Positions 22,482-35,111 of a stretch of 64,000 nucleotides of DNA are shown here, piece after piece; the stretch's first letter is position 1; each line of letters opens with the position of its first letter. The translations under genes were made by a program, and so were the position numbers. The notes beneath the pieces are model-generated. The model saw only the letters and a list, made by a program, of their open reading frames with translations, searched no databases and was not told where the DNA came from. The stretch comes from Setoptus koraiensis (Eukaryota; Arthropoda), in NCBI GenBank assembly GCA_048013815.1, contig CM106586.1:11904001-11968000 (forward strand), written 5' to 3'.

Positions 22482-23012
22482 AAACTGACTGACTGACTTA
22501 CTGACTTACAAACGTTGCTATTACTATTGAGAGTAGCAGAAACACAAAACCAGTAGCTAGCTGATATGTGTAGACAGACAACTTATGTTCAAGCTCGCTC
22601 AAGAAATCCATCTAGCCATCTACAATTGATTGCCCGAAGAGATTATAGGCGAGACGCGTCACGGCAATGGTAATGTTCGCACCACAATGAGCAGCTAGCA
22701 ATGGATTAATTAAGTTCGTCTGGCTTAGTTTCTGAAGTTAATAGAGTAACAACAACAACAGCAACAACAACAACAACAACAAGTACAACAATAACAACCA
22801 CAACAACAAGTACCCTAGGACATCAAAGAAAACAAACAACTCACCTGGTATCGTTTACAACAGCGATATACAGTGACCACGAAGCTATTGGCGAGTGTCT
22901 AGCCATAGAGTAGTGGTATCAAAGTAGACGGGGCCGCTCTACAATTGTAGCCACTTAAAGTTTTATAATCGATTGGGGCCTGTAAAGCTTCCAATTGCAC
23001 ATATCAATCAAG
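20199..23012. other. Intergenic region upstream of acetyl-CoA synthetase
   Basis: No gene recognised. It contains the donor-like piece 20893-21164, AG-rich tracts (21870-21907), (TGGC)n at 22450-22481 and (CAA)n at 22750-22807. Several 60-80 codon frames here lack any coding character. Confidence 0.5.
20893..21164. repeat. Segment shared with the inverted-repeat spacer and arms
   Basis: 20893-20950 matches 15916-15973. The next bases, 20951-21164, match 16284-16520 (inverted in the left arm) except for a ~21-bp stretch (GCGTCTTTTAGTGGATAACA region) absent here. In this copy the two pieces are adjacent; in the arm about 310 bp separate them. Confidence 0.85.
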
Positions 23013-25484
23013 ATGGCCATTGATGACGAAGAGTGCCCAGTGTATCATCCTAGTGAACATTATAAAAAAACAGCACACATATCATCATTAGAACAATACC
23101 ATGATTTATATAGACAATCAATAGAGAATCCAGAATTATTCTGGAGAGAAATAGCAATCAACGAATTTTACTGGAAGAAACCACCTAGTGAGAAAGACTT
23201 TCTTAAATATAATTTCGATTCATCAAAGAAAATTTATGTAGAATGGATGAAAGGTAATTTGTTCGAAATGATTCGCAATTAAATTACAGCTACTATCTTA
23301 TTTGAGCAACAACTATAACAACACTAGCAAGTGAGGGAAAGCTGCTCGCTTAATACAATATCTAATATGCATAATTTCCAATAACTACGCGATCATAACT
23401 GCAAGCCACTAATAGATACATGCTGTCATTATAGTTTAAAATAGGTGTCTAACTACTGTTATTACAACCCCTCCCTAATAATGAATGCACTATTTCTCCT
23501 CGCAATTAATAATCATAATAATCACTAAAACAACGCGTGACGCAAATAACAACAACAACAACAACAACAACAACGATTACATAATTGTTGTTGTTATCAT
23601 CTACTAATGACGACGATGATTATTCAACAGGTGCCATCACCAATATGTGCTACAATGCTGTCGACAGGATAATAGACCAAGGCTATGGAGATAAGGTGGC
23701 CTACATATGGTGAGTTTATTCGGGCCATGATTGATTTTATTTTGTTTTTATTATTTATAACCATACAACCACCATTAATAATAAATATGGTGATCTCAAC
23801 TGATCTGATATTCTCAGGGAAGGCAATTCGCCCAACGAGGAGAGAAAGATTACTTATAGCGAACTAAAAGTAGAAGTATCCAAATTTGCCAATGTTCTTA
23901 AAACGCGAGGGGTTCAAAAAGGCTCGAGAGTGGCTATATACATGCCAGTCACTATCGAGCTTGTTATTGCCATGCTTGGCTGCGCACGTATTGGAGCAAT
24001 ACATACTGTAGTGGTGAGTAGTTGCCGCTGTTGTTGTCTCATCCTACCAGTTATCCAACAAATGATAATGTAAACAACAACCCAATCTGATTATCCGATA
24101 ATTGACGCTAATCCTGTCTGCGAACGTGATCTTTGTTTAAAAAAAAACACTCTTTGGTGGGCTATTAAACAATTAACTTTGTATATGTTTTCTTGATTAT
24201 CGATCATTACGTAATTGATTATTCGTAGTTTGCTGGATTCTCAGCAGAGGCTTTAGCAGAGCGTATGGTAGACGCTAAATGCATTGCACTTGTTACCGCT
24301 GATGGATCTTACCGGGGAAGTAAACTGATACAATTGAAAGAGATAGCCGCTGAAGCTCTGGAAAAATGCCAAAAAAGGTTTGTACACACATCAATTATTT
24401 TCACTTTAGTTCCTTTCAAAACTAGCTTCTAGACTACTACAACTAATATGCCACCGTTTAGAAGCTCGTGTACCGATTCTTTTTAGCTTAGAACAAACAA
24501 ACACACACACAAATTAATTTTTGATAATTATTATTCTGATTATGTCAATCTTACTTACCTTGGCCTATTAATATATGCTTGATTGGTTGGACTAATATCT
24601 GGTGCTGGTGTTGCTCTTGGTACTTTTTGTGTCTTTATTGCGTTGACAACAACGACAACACTGCAAAACAACCTTGCTGACTAACTTATTGGGCCGACCT
24701 TAAAAATTATTTAAATGTCTATCTCATGTCATTCCGGAACTAATACTGTTAACTAAATCACATCTAAACATTATTTACGCTTTACTGATTGTCATGATTA
24801 TCGACAATATCATCGCCATTGAAAAAATCATCTAGAAATCACCATGTCTCTTTTTGTATAGTTCACAGAAGAATTGGGTTATCGGTAATTGTTACCGGTA
24901 ACGGATCGATAGCGAGCTCTCATCTTCCAAATGGCCAACTTTTGATTCAACGTCAAAACACTAGTGGTCTAACTACTATCGGCAATAGAAATATGCCATT
25001 CAAATCAATATCATGGAATTATGCTATCGACGTTTGGTGGGACAAGGCTATGGCTGAAGCAAGCAGTGAGTGTGAACCAGTATGGGTAGACGCCGAAGAC
25101 CCATTATTTATATTATACACAAGGTAACTCAAACATCTAATTATCAAGAAAAAAAAAGAGACAGCGAAAGAGAGACGGAGGGAAAAGATTGAGATAAGAC
25201 TAAGAGATGCAATCGTTTACTTGAGACCAGTCCAGTTTAGTTGCTAGTGTTCAAAACTAGTTTCTCCTAACAGACTCGATCAATTCAGTTCGACAAATAC
25301 CGCATCCAAGAGAGATCGTTAGAGAGAAAGAACAAAAGACGGTTAGCTGTTAACTCAAGCATAAAAAATAACAGACAGACCAGAGAGATATTAAGATCAA
25401 TATAACCATAGTACAACCCTTACTGTCGTAAATTTATATATATGAGTTAGATATTAATCATTGTGTCAATGACCTTAATCTATC

Positions 25485-25519
<35 letters not shown>

Positions 25520-26903
25520 CCCCTTGTCTCTTGTATTAACAAACAAGTGGATCTACTGGAAAACCGAAAGGTGTTGTTCACACAACAGGTGGCTACATGA
25601 TATACGCGGCCACCACCTTCAAGTATGTATTCAACTATCATCCTAGCGACGTATTCTTCTGTACAGCTGATTTAGGTTGGATCACTGGTCATACCGTTAA
25701 CGTTTATGGGGCTCTGTGTAACGGGACAACCATAACATTATTTGAGGGCACTCCATTTCATCCAGACCCTGGCAGATTGTGGCAGATAGTTGACCGGCAT
25801 CAAGTCAATACCTTCTACACTGCTCCGACAGCCATACGTTCACTTATGAAGTATAGCAATAGTTATGTAACAAATTACAAGAGAACCTCCCTCAAACTTC
25901 TGGGAACTGCAGGCGAACCCATTAATTCTGAAGCATGGAATTGGTATTTTGAAGTTGTCGGTAATGGGCGATGCCCAATTGTGGACACCTTTTGGCAAAC
26001 AGAGACGGTGAGTTTCGACATTTTTACATGCATGCGAGCAGAGCTACTTCATTAGTAATGAGATGATAATGAGAGATTCTCGGAATGGTTATTGTTACAC
26101 TCCATACAGTCAGCGCCTATGCTTACACCACTTCCTGGAGCAACCCCGCTTAAACCAGGATCAGCTACTTTTCCTTTCTTTGGAGTGCAACCGGCTGTTG
26201 TAGATGAAGATGGGCGCGAGTTAGAAGGTCCAGCTAAAGGACATCTCGTTTTCAAAGCACCCTGGCCAGGTATGATGCGAACAATTGATGGAGATCATGA
26301 CAGGTTTGAGATTACATACTTCTCTACTTTCCCAGGCTATTACAACACAGGCGACCGTAAGTATAGTCAACAAAATCAACTTTTAGTATATTATTAATTC
26401 ATTGGCTAACTCTAAATCTATCTCACATCACAGATGTAAGGAGAGATGCTGACGGCTACTATTGGGTGTTAGGCAGAGCGGATGACATGCTAAACGTCTC
26501 TGGGCATCTATTATCTACAGCAGAGGTAGAATCCGCATTGGCCGAACATAAGGCAGTTGCCGAGGCCGCTGCGGTCTCATTTCCACATGAAATCAAAGGG
26601 GAAGCATTGTCATGCTATGTGGTTCTTAAAGACGAATATAATTTTAGCGAGATAATAGAGCACGAACTCAAAATAATTGTCCGCTCCAAAATTGGACCAC
26701 TAGCCGCGCCAGATCGAATAAGATGTCTGAAGCAGTTGCCAAAAACAAGATCAGGGAAAACTATGCGCCGCATTCTGAGGAAAGCCTCATGTGGCGATGT
26801 AAATCTTGGAGATATATCAACTGTAGCTGAACAGTCTGCTTTAGATGAGTTATTCCCAAATGGGTATCACGGGAGTTGGCATCGGGCAATCGAGATACAA
26901 TAA
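23013..26903 (+). CDS. AcCoAS: Cytosolic-type acetyl-CoA synthetase (AMP-forming), 8 exons
   Basis: Join 23013-23253, 23631-23709, 23818-24013, 24229-24377, 24869-25123, 25548-26007, 26110-26356, 26434-26903. All junctions are GT-AG and keep frame, giving 698 residues against about 701 for human ACSS2. It ligates acetate and CoA using ATP, feeding acetyl-CoA to lipids and histone acetylation. Visible motifs are [38 protein letters not shown] (AMP-binding loop across exons 5/6), [54 protein letters not shown], and [16 protein letters not shown] with the regulatory lysine near residue 650. Exons 6/7 join as QTETSAPM where most family members have QTETGG or QTETGS. No targeting peptide is seen, so cytosolic or nuclear. 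Confidence 0.93.
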
Positions 26904-26991
26904 TACCAAATTAAATTACTACACTGGGAGTATGCCTTGACTTCACAAGAAGGTTTGCTCTCTATAGAGTCTGTAAAGCCTTAAAACTTCT

Positions 26992-26997
26992 AATAAA
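26992..26997 (+). promoter_or_regulatory. AATAAA poly(A) signal of acetyl-CoA synthetase
   Basis: Canonical AATAAA 89 bp after the stop; PRPF40 ends head-on 49 bp further. Confidence 0.6.
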
Positions 26998-27045
26998 GAA
27001 CAAGATTTATATCGAAGAAGTAACAAAAATATTCTTAACTCACAA

Positions 27046-28410
27046 TCATTTGGCCAGTTCTTCTAATAATTGTTTCCGCTTGCGCTCTAGTTCATCTAAT
27101 TCGACGTTTTTCAGATCACGTTTGACTTTTTTTGGTTTTGTATGATGATGTAGACAAGTTTCGCTGATTGTATGAATGTAACGATTGAAAATATCTATTC
27201 TATCTTCTTCCCTGTATATGGCCTTGAATTCTAACTCCTCACATATAAGTGGTCGAACAGTTTCCCAGCTAATGTTGTCTTCTTCAACATTTGGATCTAG
27301 ATGTTTTGTTAGAATGGTTATGAAGCCGGCCTCCAATTTTCGACGTTCTTTAGCTATCTCTCTCAAACGGACTTTCTCTTTTTCTCTTTCTTTTTCTAAT
27401 AAACGCTCAAATATCATTTTAAGATTACCTCCATCTAAATTGGCGCTTCGTTCATCCTTGGCAACAAAAGTGGCGAAATTTTCCAACGTTGTCGTAAGAG
27501 TCACTTCGAAATTTCTTTGCTTTAGGATATCTTTAATAATTTGTTTTTCATCTTCATAACGCGCTTTGAGATCTTCAACGTAAAATTTAAATAGATCTAA
27601 TGCTGTTGAGCCACTCATTGGTTGATTAAGCAACGCCCTGTATCTAGGTTCGGCAGAAATTTCTGGATATAGATTCATCCATTTGGAAATAGAAGTCAAT
27701 TTACCGCAAGCATGCAATTCATCAAGATAACGCACAAACGCAATTCGATTGTCCCTCTCTAACAAGGCCCTCTGCTTTTTAGCTCTCTTTCTTTCATCCT
27801 CCTCTTCTGCCTCAAGCTCTTTAATGTGTTCAATGAATACCAAGAGAGCATCTTCTTTGTCCATTTTTAGAAGTCGGTCATCAGATGATGATATTGCATA
27901 GTCTAATAGTAGTTGCTGAGCTTCTTCCCATGTGCTGTGGGCATTTATAGATTCCATAGAATTGAGAACATCTCTTAACAAATTCATATTATGTTTCCTC
28001 AATTCACGTGCTTGCTCTTTCTCTTGTTTTACAATGGTAGAAAGAATATCCTCATATATATCTCTTCTGTCTTCCTCGGATATTGCTTTCCAAACGTCAA
28101 GATCCTTGAATAGTTCACATGCTTCCCGATACCTTAAGGTAGATTTAACTCTATTGTCGGTCTGTAAAAATTGTTCAAATTGCTCTTTGACTCTTTTTGA
28201 TCTTAGTCGTTGCTCTTCTTTATCTTCTTTAAGTTTTTGTACTTTATAATCATTAAAAACTTGTTTTCTACCACGAAATGATCTAACTTGTTCGAAGCGT
28301 GGATCGTTTTCCATCAATTTGATAGCATATTCCCAACTGGCATTACTAGGTACATTCCTCTCACGAAGCATATCCTTGAGACAAACCTCTGGATTCATGT
28401 TGGACGCCAT
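27046..28410 (-). CDS. PRPF40: PRPF40 pre-mRNA processing factor, FF-domain part without WW domains
   Basis: 454 residues from the ATG at 28410 (MASNMNPEVCLKDML). It matches human PRPF40A from its first FF domain on: RNVPSNASWEYAIKLMENDP, YREACELFKDLDVWKAI, the uninterrupted block STALDLFKFYVEDLKARYED, and a basic C-terminus with HHHTKPKKVKRD. FF domains lie at roughly 10-65, 80-135, 150-205, 225-290 and 305-435. The family is a U1 snRNP component bridging to the branch-point complex. Family members usually start with two WW domains that bind SF1 and proline-rich partners. I see none in this frame or in ORFs upstream to 31.9 kb, so either an upstream exon is missed or this protein lacks them. 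The ORF is intronless. Confidence 0.88.
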   Translation of the reverse strand: MASNMNPEVCLKDMLRERNVPSNASWEYAIKLMENDPRFEQVRSFRGRKQVFNDYKVQKLKEDKEEQRLRSKRVKEQFEQFLQTDNRVKSTLRYREACELFKDLDVWKAISEEDRRDIYEDILSTIVKQEKEQARELRKHNMNLLRDVLNSMESINAHSTWEEAQQLLLDYAISSSDDRLLKMDKEDALLVFIEHIKELEAEEEDERKRAKKQRALLERDNRIAFVRYLDELHACGKLTSISKWMNLYPEISAEPRYRALLNQPMSGSTALDLFKFYVEDLKARYEDEKQIIKDILKQRNFEVTLTTTLENFATFVAKDERSANLDGGNLKMIFERLLEKEREKEKVRLREIAKERRKLEAGFITILTKHLDPNVEEDNISWETVRPLICEELEFKAIYREEDRIDIFNRYIHTISETCLHHHTKPKKVKRDLKNVELDELERKRKQLLEELAK

Positions 28411-30318
28411 GTTAATTTTTATTAGTGTGTTTCTATTTTTGTTTGTATATTTGTGACAAGCCAACGAATAGTGTTAATTAATGGTGTTTGTTTAAATCAC
28501 TGGCTATTACATTATAAACAATTGATAATGACATTGCCGATCTGGTATGATATGGTATGTATTTACGGACCTAAAGCTTATTGTTCTGTGTAATGTAGGG
28601 ATGTTGTTCCAATAATATTAATGATATTGCTGCCAGCACAATTGTAGTCAATAGGAATCATATGTTGTCGCTAGAGGCATTTGATACAAATCTGAATGTA
28701 ATAGTGATGAAAGCAATGATGTTGACGACTACGAAATATACGTTAGAATCCCTCATAATTAAGTGTGATTATTTTACCTAATATTATCACCAACGCATGC
28801 CTATCTCTTTACCATCGTTTAGTTTGTAGATGTTGTCAACAGTGAAATAGAGCAGGGTATATATTGTGCAATGGCATGGCTAAAAAGCGCAATAACTGGG
28901 TAAAATTAAATTAATCGTATAGCTTTCATATATTGAAGAAGTTAATGAGATCACAAACAAATCAGTGGTAGAGGCAAAAGAAAAAATGCGTTACGGTGAT
29001 GGCGGTGCCTAGTGTTGCCGTCAATAGACCAGGTGATGTGGTGAAACATTAAACGAAACACGGCACGCTTGTTACGTTGAATCATCAAATATCTGGCGCC
29101 CTCTAATGGCCAAGTTACCCAACCGTTAATTGAGCGTAATGTGTTGACAACGTCGAGAAGTTGTTGTTACAGAGAGCAGTACAGATTACGTCCAATATGC
29201 GGCTTGCAATATTTCAGAGTGCACCAACATCACATAGCCAACGCGCGCGACATTTGAATTGTTTGAGAAAAAATTGTGCTTGGGGGAGGTGGGGAGAGGT
29301 GCCTCCGCTGGAGATGGGAGAGGGTCTCCCGATCTGAAACGCACCAAATAATATATACGTTATACTTGTAGCTAGGTAAAAAGTAATATCAGCTATATTT
29401 GAATGTCGTTTTGTTGAGGCTATCACACTTTTTTGTCGCTTGTTTTAGTCGTTCAGGCAGCAAAAGTTGCAAGGCGGGGAGGCGGGAGCTGCGAGGCGGG
29501 AGCTGCGTCTCTCCCGATCACTAGATGAGAAAAAGAATTCTCCTGCGAAGAACATATATCCACGACAAGGATTTTCAAATCGAAGCGAAAATTTCCTCTC
29601 GCACTTGACAAGTTAGCCAAATAGATGGTAAATCACCACCAGTGGCAATTGCTGCTACTACTAGTGGTGCAAATATGGATGATGCGATCGGCTCTTGTAC
29701 CCTGACGATTGCTCAGTTAGGAGTGGTAGTAGTGGTGGTAATTGTTTAGGTTCGAAAAATAAACAACATCATAGCTATAGCTACTATAAACAACATCACG
29801 GCTACAGCATATCGCTCCCATCATCGCTTTGAAAGTTGGTTGGGTGAAATGAATTCTCATTATGCTCATTATTATGATAAGAAAATGGAGCATAGCATTG
29901 ACAATAGCCACCATGTTAATGTTAATGGTATTGAAGTTTATTGTGTGTAATCTTTTCTCGAGGATGGTGAGACAACAACGCTAAACAGACACATAGACAG
30001 TCAGAAGCTTTTCCTGTCTCGACTACTACTACTATTACTACTACTACTACGCAACATGCAACATGTACGACGGGTGCTTAGATCTTAGATACACACAATT
30101 ACTTCTGGCTAGAAGCCAAATTGCGCGATTGTTGCTTCTTCTCTCGTATATTTGTTAGTTGGATCGCATTAGACCATCCAAGAATCGCTATGCGATGTTT
30201 AGATGAATCGCTATAGCACTTTGAGAAACCACCATGGCGAATAGTTGCTGTGTCTGGCAGTAAACTTCCACTGTTGGCTTCCAACATTGGATTAGGATAT
30301 GGTGGTGGAATAGAAGCA

Positions 30319-30375
30319 GACGGTTGTAGACGGTTGCAGACGGTTGCGGACGGTTCTAGGCGGTTGTAGACGGTG
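30319..30375. repeat. 10-bp tandem repeat (CGGTTGTAGA-like)
   Basis: Five to six imperfect copies of CGGTTGTAGA. A related 10-bp unit recurs at 61241-61318. Confidence 0.8.
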
Positions 30376-31171
30376 GAAGATGCCTGCTTGCGATCATCAG
30401 TTGTTGCATTGAGTGTCAGTTCGTAGTCGTCGTTGTCGTTGTTGTCGTCATCCTTGGAGCTGTTGTTGGCTTCGTTGGAACCCGCCCGACTTGGCTTTAG
30501 CAGCTTGCAAACTTTAACTCTCAATGAATCATATTGGCATCAACATGTCATCGTGGCGCATATAGCAGCGCCACAATTATGTTGGATGATGGTGATTATG
30601 AACACATGATGATTCGCGCAACATAGCTCGGTTTGTTGCACTTGTTGTTGTCGCTGTTGTCGTTGCTGTTGCTGTTGTCGTTGCTGTTGCTGCTGCTGTT
30701 GTTGCTGTTGTTGCCGCTGTTGTTGTGCCATGCAAATGACGCCACCGCCATCGGCATCACCGCCATCGGCATCACCGCCGCCACTAGCACCACCACTAGC
30801 ACCACTAGCACCACCGCCACCACCACTAGCGCTGTCAGTGCTTGCATGATGAGCACCACAAGTTGATCACAACTGTAGATCTGTTTTATTCGCATAACCA
30901 AATTTGGGCCTGGCAATATGCACATAGCAATATGCAAACGTCTCTATGTGCGTAGTAGATATAGGGGACGAGCATATAGGAGCACACATCTGCTTTGTGA
31001 CATATCCACCACGACTAACACTGTGACTATGACGGCGACGACGCCGCCGCCGCCGCTGCCGACAACAACAACAACAACAACGACAGTGATTCGACTTCAA
31101 AGTCAGCATCGCGGTGGTGCAATATCCACCGACATGACGAATCGTCTGCACCAACGCCACCACTGGCACCG

Positions 31172-31200
31172 CTAGCAGGCTGCTAGTAGCAGCCTGCTAG
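31172..31200. other. Perfect 13-bp hairpin
   Basis: CTAGCAGGCTGCT, loop AGT, then AGCAGCCTGCTAG. The pairing is perfect. It lies about 720 bp upstream of the Scratch start; function unknown. Confidence 0.7.
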
Positions 31201-31921
31201 TAGCAGCCAGTGTGGCGTGGGCCTGAGTCGAAGATTCGAGTCAATTGGGAGATTCGAACAGAGAGCGAAGAATCCGACTACTGCCTGCAACGAAATGTAA
31301 TGAAGATGTACGGATACGCTCAATGCGTTTCGTTGTTGATTTAAGCTCCTTGAGATAATAAAATATAACACATTATAATTGCCATTTGAGCTACATTTGC
31401 GCACTAGCGCGATATAGATCGCCCTGAGTCAGTACAAATCAGTATAAATAGTTTGTTTTGTTTAATACACACACACACATACGAACGGTTGTTGTTGTTT
31501 ATAGTTGCAGTTTATAGTTCTCAAAGGAAATATTCAATTATTTAAATCGCGCGATTTACATCGCAAGTGCGTCTGCGCGCTTCTTGTGCTGCTGGCTCCA
31601 AAGCAAAGTCCGTTTACATGGGACTAATACACAGGGGATAGCAGTAGCAGCAGCAGCAGCGACAGAGTAATGAACTAATGAGAATCAAAATGTTGCTAGC
31701 AGCAGGTTGTTTGATGTTGAGTTGATCACTTGAAGCGGAATCGTCACTTGGTTCGTCACTCGCAAATTGAATGCAACCGACTCACACTGGTGCAGGCCCA
31801 GCGCACACAAGCAGCAACAATCAAATTTGATCCGACTTGATCCAATTTAATCAAATTCAATTAATTTCAGCCAAATTTAACCAAATTAACTCACAAGTTG
31901 AAGCTCGCATTTGGATCAATT

Positions 31922-33359
31922 ATGCCAAAATCATTTCTCATCAGCAATAGGCGAGCTATTAGCGCCAACGCAATGGCCACCAACGCCAACAACAATAACA
32001 CAATGCAAACGAGTGCGCTACCGTCGACCAAAAAATCAGCAGCCGCTCCAAGCGCAAAACCGCCATTCAAAGTGATTGCATCGTTAGAGCACCTGATTGT
32101 GCATCACAAGTATTTCTCGTCATCTCATCAGCACCATCAGCCAGCAACATTCGACAGTGAGGCCAATTTTGAGTCAGAGGACAGTGTCAACAATCGGCTG
32201 GATGAAGAGGATTTAGACGACGACGAGGCGCAAGAGGAGGACGACGACGACGACGACGATGACGTTGATTACGACGCCAACCAACCGATTGATGCAAGCC
32301 TCAAGAATCGCTCGCGTTTGCAAACAATACAACAGGCGTTTGCAGCAGTAACGGCAGCAACAGATAGTAGTGCTAGCAACAATATTGCAACTGTATTTGT
32401 TGACAAACCGACTCATCGGCATCACTTGTTGGTCAACAGCAACAACAACAACAACAACAACCATGTAAATGCAAATGTTAACGCGGCCAACAATATTCAA
32501 CAGTTGTTAAATGATAGTCTGAGCTTCACAAATAGCAGCACAAATAGCAACAATAGCAATAATACCACAATATGTAATAGTAATAATAGTAATAATAACA
32601 ACAACAGCAACAATATTAATAATAATCACACTAATACTAATAGTAACGTGCATATTTGTCACGAGTGTGGAAAACAATATTCAACATCAAGCAATTTAGC
32701 TCGTCATAGGCAAACGCATCGCAGTGTTACAGACAAAAAAGCCAAAAAATGTCCAGATTGCGATAAGATTTACGTATCCATGCCAGCATTCTCTATGCAC
32801 CTGAGGACTCACAATCAGGGATGTCTATGCAGTATTTGTGGAAAATCATTTAGTCGCCCTTGGCTCCTCCAAGGACACATGCGAACTCACACAGGTAAGT
32901 CGAGCGTTATTACGTTATATGGATACGACAAGCCGGTAGCTGTTGGCAACCGGCATTTAACTCATATGATTAATATCAAATTGACTACCTGTAGAGCGTC
33001 TTATCGTCCATCAAACATAACCAATCTAACTAATCAACACAATTGTATTTTGCATTATCACCATTAACCTAATTATGTTTACAGGAGAAAAGCCATTTGA
33101 GTGCAGTATATGCAACAAGGCATTTGCTGACAAGTCCAACTTGAGGGCCCACATTCAAACGCATTCGTCTATGAAACCCTATATTTGTAAGAGATGCAAT
33201 AAGGCGTTTGCATTGAAATCTTACCTATATAAACATGAGGAAAGCACCTGCATGAAAATGGAGGGAGGCAGAAAAGAACCATTGAATCTCAAGAATACGG
33301 CTTCAATAAGACGGAACAACAACAACAATCATCATTCATCAGCACGATCAATTCATTGA
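31922..33359 (+). CDS. scrt: Scratch-family SNAG zinc-finger transcriptional repressor
   Basis: Join 31922-32894 and 33085-33359, with GT-AG ends and G|GA completing TGEKP; 415 residues. The ATG at 31922 places the SNAG repressor motif MPKSFL at the N-terminus. A His/Asn/Asp low-complexity region follows (poly-D near 110, poly-N near 190-240). Five C2H2 fingers begin near residue 246: CHECGKQYSTSSNLARH, CPDCDKIYVSMPAFSMH, CSICGKSFSRPWLLQGH, CSICNKAFADKSNLRAH, CKRCNKAFALKSYLYKH. YVSMPAFSMH in finger 2 and ALKSYLYKHEE in finger 5 separate Scratch from Snail. The family represses target genes in neural precursors by binding CAGGTG E-boxes. The intron falls in the linker after finger 3. Confidence 0.92.
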
Positions 33360-35111
33360 ACATGCAACAACAACAGCAACAACCATTAATAATAAATACT
33401 GACTGTATATCATTTATGAGTCATAGTTCCCTTTTCAGCGTCTTTTTTCCGTTCTCGTCCCTCTCTAACAAACGAAGCAAGCGCTGATAAACGACAGCAA
33501 TAATTGGTTAGTTCAGCCAGCCAGATACAAGCGAAGACACAAACAACAACAACAACAACAACAACAATGATAGCAACCTTTGAGGCACCAATTCTTTCCC
33601 ACCGAGCTAACCAGCAATCAATACTCTAAACCAAATGATTCGAGCAAATAAATATCAACATCTAATGCAAACTAATGCCATGTCTCTTGATTGCTCTTGA
33701 CGGTGTCGCTCTCACTCAAGAGATTAAATTCACTACACCGACAGCACGACTACTACCAACTCGGTGACTGATGTTGTTGGCCGATCAGGATCCCGGGCTG
33801 ATTTTGTCGAAGAGCGTTCGAAAGACGGGTCGACTTTATCCGATAGGTTAGCATTGGATTTCGTATTGAGTTTGGCATGCAATGATTCTCTCTTTTCTGA
33901 CTGCTCTTGTACCGACACTTGTGGTATCACTTCGAGCCTTCAAATTCGAGGTACATCTAGATCAACTTTCACTGTCCCCGAAATCAGTGGTGAGTCAATT
34001 ATAGCTGTCGAGAATAGAACATAGAGAGTTCCCTTTGTGTCACTCTGCCGGCCAAAGTGTCGCCGTCAATCTCGTGAATCCTGATACTGAGTATGGTGGT
34101 TGTTGAATCTTAAACAGATGTATGCAAACGGCATAATGGCAAAATATGGAAGCCATTAGTAGATGAGCACATACAGATGTTGACCACTTGTCGCTTCGAC
34201 GTTCAACAGATGGTAATTCGCTCAGCAGCAACAACAGCAAACTATACTGTAGAAACATCATGCATACAAGTTAAACCTATATAGTCAAAAGATATTCTTA
34301 TCAGATAACTGCATCATTATGATGTACTGCCATCTATCTGTGCCTGTTGAGACACAATGCTCAATGGTAAACAAATTGATGGCTCTACTGTCATGGTTCA
34401 GCTTGATCAGTGCCGTCTACTCCGGCTAAAAGTTTCGAAGCGTTCGAATCAACATTGCAATGGTGTCGCAACCACAACCAACTACCATAATGTAATCCCA
34501 GAAAGTTTGACACGACGATTTTCTATCAGATAATCACAAGGCTATTATGATACCAGGCATGACCATATAGATATGAACAAATGGAATCTCATTTGAATAT
34601 TAGCATTATTACTAGGTATACATGTACATAACGTGCACAATGTTATTTAAATACATGTGAGAAGCTTATTAATTGATAATCTCATCATCATTATCACAAC
34701 CACCGATTTAGGGTGGCCATTATGATAGTGTTCATATTTAATTTAGGCTCTGTCAGTCTGTCTTCACGATCTCTGTCTTTGTACTGATAAGAAACATATC
34801 AATTTATATACATAAATTGATCGATGCTAACCAAAGTTGGTCGCATTGCATAGTCTTTATTACGCTCTTGGGTTTACATAGTAGGTTAGTAGGGGCGTTA
34901 CAATAGATTACAGCGCTTCGAACCTAATGGTCGCAACTTTTTGCTTGAATATAATTCGTTTATTTGTCTTTATATAGTAGTAGTGTTAAAGAAGGAAATT
35001 TCAATTTATAATTTGGAATAAATGACATAAAATCTGATTCGGTTAGGTTATAATCAACAATTGAAACCAAATCCTGAGGTTATGTTCATAATCACATGGC
35101 TAGTAACTGGA
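33360..35111. other. Intergenic region after Scratch and downstream of ECHDC1
   Basis: Holds (CAA)n at 33541-33567 and the Scratch 3' UTR. At 33733-34024 overlapping open frames on both strands (65 and 86 codons) lie in slightly GC-richer DNA; neither resembles a family I know. TTTATT near 34958 could be the ECHDC1 poly(A) signal read on the minus strand. Confidence 0.4.

Larger units (their letters stand above)
28411..31921. other. Intergenic region between PRPF40 and Scratch
   Basis: 3.5 kb between divergent genes, with no coding exon recognised. It contains (CTA)n at 30021-30050, 10-bp repeats at 30319-30375, CTGTTG tracts at 30640-30725, CACCGCCATCGGCAT repeats at 30739-30775, and a hairpin at 31172-31200. 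It probably includes regulatory DNA and the 5' UTR of Scratch. Confidence 0.5.

Noticed and set aside
29214-29914. Short frames in the PRPF40-Scratch interval
   Set aside because: No conserved motif or splice context; typical chance ORFs.
33733-34024. Overlapping ORFs of 65 and 86 codons on opposite strands
   Set aside because: Neither has a recognisable domain or flanking splice signals; possibly a missed exon, but unsupported.
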